From: Styela clava
Lineage: Eukaryota > Chordata > Ascidiacea > Stolidobranchia > Styelidae
Length of the DNA stretch: 64,000 bases
Direction of reading: 5' to 3'
NCBI RefSeq assembly: GCF_964204865.1
Contig: NC_135262.1
Location: forward strand, 12,276,001 to 12,340,000
Below the pieces are notes generated by a model that was not told where the DNA came from, made no database searches, and saw only the letters and a program-made list of their open reading frames with translations. The first letter of the stretch is position 1. Each line of letters opens with the position of its first letter. The translations under genes and the position numbers were made by a program. Positions 62,801-64,000 of the stretch are shown here, piece after piece.

Positions 62801-64000
62801 TAAGCAAAGCTCTGCAATAAAGTATTCTTTGTTGCAAATTTATCACCTAGTGAAATTCATACACGCTCTGATTTTGCAGTGATTTATGTACATCTTCAAT
62901 CATTCGCAAAACTGAGGTATTTAAAACTGAGTTAAATTTTATTAGTACGTTAGATTATGAATAGGTGTTACGCAAATATTCAGCCTGAAAATCCTTGGTT
63001 TGTCATAACAACCCAGGATATTTCAAAGCCATAAACAGAAAGAATCTTAAAGCACTATCATAGATAAGTACAAACACCAAAGCGCACGACATATGTGGAG
63101 ATATGAGCTTTTGATGAAACGTACTAGAATCCAAGAACATCGACAGGTCCACTAAAACTTATATCTGCGCAAATCTATACACACAGCTAAGCTTATTTAT
63201 CGATTGTTGGACGTATAGGTTTGAATATCTCCTATGAACTACCAGTATAGTTATTTTTGCATAATTAGTAGACGAGGTAATAGTGAAGTCCCGTAATATA
63301 AAAATGTTTCAGAGGACTTTCGGAAGACGATCGATCGATCGTACCCCTTGAACAGCTCCACCGAACCCCAGTGGTTCGATCGAACTCAGGTTAAGAACCA
63401 CTGCCCTCTTCCGTAAAAGGATGACCGTACATTTGATACCATGCGTATATCCGCGGGTTCAATCTATATCCGGATGCTAAAACCTACGGGTTAGGGTTAG
63501 TATGGGTTCAAATATCCGTGAAACAAAAAAATTCCCATAGGTGCAATAGTATGCAGTTGCAATTGTCGTGGGTTCAAATGTACGGGAACCCTGTAAAGGT
63601 GCTTATTTAATTAAACGGCAATATCCCGTCAGCAGTCAAAATAAAATTGTGTCCATTAACCAAAGTAAACGCGTCAAAGTCATAATGCTGTTTTCTATAG
63701 TGCGAATATTGTACGATACCAAGCTTGGCCATTGTATGTATATAAGTTGTTTATTCCATTCATCAACGCAGGATCGCCAAATTTTCGAAAGGACTTGGAC
63801 GTATGAGTGAGCAAATGTTAATGAAATCAAACACCTACCAACTCTGTTGGTGTCCAATCAAGTTGATAAACGTGATATTGGTCAATTGAACCGTCAATAT
63901 CGAGATCGCCACTGTTCTCATAGTAATGGTAATCACAACATGGAAGATCTCCAAAATGAATTGTACTCTGGATCTCAGCCATGTTGTCGCCTCTAGCTTC
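59818..64000 (-). CDS. GH16 glucanase with two X8-like modules (partial)
   Basis: Exons 63839-64000 (open at the window edge), 61775-61850, 61372-61514, 60782-60953, 60406-60611 and 59818-60033 join in phase (324 aa seen). The first continues a GH16 beta-glucanase just after its catalytic ExDxxE motif: EARGDNMAEIQSTIHFGDLP and YHVYQLDWTPTEL. The second has VYSLDGKPYHMHNLDR, and the third ILNVAVGGHYVTDP and AEMKVDYVRAY, the typical GH16 end. Two tandem cysteine-rich modules follow. Each has DICG-x-WAC, a CC pair, an (A)VFAAY helix and SCxFGG (SCNFGGTAM, SCDFGGVCYL), the pattern of X8/CBM43 domains that bind beta-1,3-glucan. A glucan-degrading or glucan-sensing secreted protein is likely. The signal peptide and catalytic residues lie outside the window. 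Confidence 0.85.
61090..61285 (-). repeat. Half-copy of the fold-back family
   Basis: Landmarks GCGATGACGTCATTAAAA and GGCCATATATTTGAGCAG followed by TTTCTTGTTTTTAAAA match the loop-proximal half of the left arm at 10740-10810. It lies in an intron of the GH16 gene. Confidence 0.5.
62346..63403. mobile_element. Non-autonomous hAT element, ~1.06 kb
   Basis: The left end is CAGTGGCTCTTAACC with subterminal GAACCCCTGCGCC. The right end is GGTTAAGAACCACTG with subterminal CCGAACCCCAGTGG. No transposase frame was seen. It lies in the intron after the first GH16 exon of the window, which accounts for much of that intron's 2 kb. Confidence 0.8.

Noticed and set aside
1-64000. CRISPR arrays, bacterial operons or prophage
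   Set aside because: No regularly spaced short repeats and no bacterial gene organisation; every supported gene has eukaryotic structure.

Overview
This is a 64 kb window of an AT-rich, intron-rich animal genome. Genes have short exons with GT-AG introns, and the intergenic DNA is full of hAT-type transposons, MITEs and tRNA-derived SINEs. The gene set (a speriolin, a factor-XIII/TG-type transglutaminase, a SOCS-box Neuralized protein, a two-pore K+ channel, SRCR-collagen proteins, and a GH16 glucanase with X8-like modules) fits an invertebrate deuterostome, most plausibly a tunicate. The organism is an inference, not something read directly.

Layout, left to right. 1-2544: the right-hand part of a decayed autonomous hAT transposon, sitting in an intron of 5-oxoprolinase (OPLAH, minus strand; three N-terminal exons at 3010-4357, rest beyond the left edge). 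4358-7011: repeat-filled spacer. 7012-7632: intronless HIKESHI (minus), head to head with the two-exon NEURL2 gene (plus, 8137-10385). NEURL2's only intron carries a MITE with a hAT element nested inside it. 10386-12358: convergent spacer with a 510 bp fold-back element. 12359-18862: a complete 13-exon transglutaminase (minus, 783 aa predicted). 20012-21610: two orphan 5' exons that resemble the N-terminus of a GAF-type cyclic-nucleotide phosphodiesterase.

24658-47030 is the main structural feature: an ~11 kb segment present twice in direct tandem (24658-35419 and 35421-47030). Each unit carries a minus-strand gene for a signal peptide / short collagen / coiled-coil / SRCR protein and, head to head with it, the first exons of a speriolin gene. 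The left SRCR gene has nine clean exons (370 aa). The right copy has lost two splice acceptors, two coiled-coil exons and one collagen glycine. Conversely, the right speriolin copy is intact, because its last exon (47288-47981) lies just outside the duplicated unit, whereas the left speriolin copy is a truncated pseudogene. So each unit keeps one well-preserved gene. Lineage-specific hAT insertions in each unit have an undisturbed site in the other.

47982-64000: a repeat-rich spacer, then a compact five-exon two-pore-domain K+ channel (50237-53084, minus, 266 aa), 6.7 kb without a supported gene, and finally the 3' part of a minus-strand secreted-type GH16 glucanase fused to two cysteine-rich X8/CBM43-like modules (59818-64000; 5' end beyond the window).

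The genes are functionally unrelated housekeeping or tissue genes, not an operon. The candidate innate-immunity or carbohydrate-recognition genes are the SRCR-collagen pair and the GH16-X8 protein. All exon models were assembled by eye from reading frame, phase and splice-site continuity; none has transcript support here.
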